NCBI GenBank assembly: GCA_013140935.1
Contig: JABFSD010000476.1
Location: 1 to 6,567, forward strand
Reading direction: 5' to 3'
Length of the DNA: 6,567 bases
Source: Acidobacteriota bacterium
GTDB taxonomy: Bacteria > Acidobacteriota > Blastocatellia > RBC074
The first letter of the stretch is position 1; every line of letters begins with the position of its first letter. The translations under genes were made by a program, and so were the position numbers. Positions 5,844-6,567 of this stretch are shown piece by piece. The notes under the pieces were generated by a model. The model made no database searches. It was not told where the DNA came from and was given only the letters and a program-made list of their open reading frames with translations.

Positions 5844-6567
5844 TTATGCCTTGGCGGCTGAACCCAATCGGTTACGTTTGCCGATGAGCGTTTCAACGAA
5901 CTGTTTGTTGCGGGTGAAATCAGCGGCGATGTTTTTGCTGGGGCACGAAGTTTCAAGCTGCGCCCATTGATCGAAACCGATATCCGCCAGCGCATCAATC
6001 ACCGCCGGGAAATTGATGATGCCGCCTTCGCCCAGATATTTTTCCCACGGCGTTTCTTTCAGGTGCATTTCACAAATGCGGTTTTTGCCCAGCCAGCGAA
6101 TCTCTTCGACCACGTTGTAACCTTCCTTCGACGAATTGCCTACGTCGTAATAGGTTTTGACGGTGGCGGATTTGCTGCGCTCCATAATGGCTACGTTCTC
6201 TTTGGCTGAGATGGTGTTCTCTAAACCGAGAATGACACCGAGCTTTTCAGCAGCGGGCGCTACGTTGCGCATGATGTCAGCGACGCGGTCTTGTTCGGCC
6301 TGTTGCTTGATCGCCCACTTGCCGAAGAACGGAATCAAGATCACCTTAACGCCCAACGCTTTCGCAATCGGAATGCATTCGGCCAACCACTTTTCACCGA
6401 GCGGATCTGATTTCAATCCGTTGACGTGCATGATTTCGAGGCAGAGCGAAGTGATGGCTACGCCTTGTTTTTTCGCTTCGTCGAGATATTGTTTTTGCAA
6501 GGCAGGCGAACTGAGCGGCAGTGACGTAATCGTTTCGCCGCGCGGCGCGTGGCCGATGCTGATCTGT
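5844..6567 (-). CDS. Sugar phosphate isomerase/epimerase-like TIM-barrel protein (5' truncated by window edge)
   Basis: The frame is open from the right edge to a TAA at 5846-5844, giving 240 visible residues; the start codon lies outside, and the TTG at 6500 is internal. The pattern is that of the xylose isomerase-like / AP-endonuclease-2 superfamily TIM barrel. The likely metal ligands are E116 (LGLEN), D141 (YYDVGNS), H168 (EMHLKET) and E205 (AQLETSCPS), counting from the first visible codon. Related strands are SLCLEIMHV (40-48) and VKVILIPFFG (73-82). Such enzymes isomerise or epimerise free or phosphorylated sugars in the cytoplasm; some members are dehydratases or inositol enzymes, so the substrate is open. 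The visible part ends with a short tail (LGSAAKA). It is the most upstream gene of the operon in view and runs into the propeller gene with a 5-nt gap. A promoter would lie beyond the window. Confidence 0.87.
   Translation of the reverse strand, partial: QISIGHAPRGETITSLPLSSPALQKQYLDEAKKQGVAITSLCLEIMHVNGLKSDPLGEKWLAECIPIAKALGVKVILIPFFGKWAIKQQAEQDRVADIMRNVAPAAEKLGVILGLENTISAKENVAIMERSKSATVKTYYDVGNSSKEGYNVVEEIRWLGKNRICEMHLKETPWEKYLGEGGIINFPAVIDALADIGFDQWAQLETSCPSKNIAADFTRNKQFVETLIGKRNRLGSAAKA

Overview
The window looks like chromosomal DNA of moderate GC content from an environmental, non-proteobacterial bacterium. My best guess is Acidobacteriota of the Blastocatellia type, with Planctomycetota or a related phylum as the alternative. 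The reasons are PQQ-like beta-propeller proteins opening with a DWPEFRGP-type motif, a signal-peptide cupin, a DUF2088/LarA-like protein beside a TIM-barrel sugar isomerase, and intergenic spaces filled with palindromic repeats. This placement is inference; no rRNA or marker gene is present.

Left half (1-3303), all on the plus strand: the last 28 codons of a beta-propeller gene; an inverted-repeat element; an NTF2/SnoaL-like protein followed 49 nt later by an exported cupin; a second copy of the same element; an uncharacterised 381-aa protein with a PD-(D/E)XK nuclease-like core; a nested double hairpin; and thiG (thiazole synthase), with no other thiamine gene nearby. A 29-bp perfect inverted repeat separates thiG from the opposing operon.

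Right half (3400-6567), all on the minus strand, is one tight operon read from the right edge leftwards: a TIM-barrel sugar isomerase/epimerase (5' end outside the window), then 5 nt, an exported PQQ-like beta-propeller, then 12 nt, and a LarA/DUF2088-family protein. The first and last suggest sugar or 2-hydroxyacid conversion; the propeller would be the exported member. The substrate cannot be read from the sequence.

The most notable non-coding feature is that all four plus-side gaps longer than about 75 bp hold a strong inverted repeat. Two belong to one family with a 9-bp internal period and a conserved spacer motif; the other two are unrelated. The most notable gene is the orphan nuclease-like protein at 1303-2448, which has repeats on both sides and no visible methyltransferase or partner. 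No CRISPR, tRNA, rRNA, complete insertion sequence or riboswitch was recognised.
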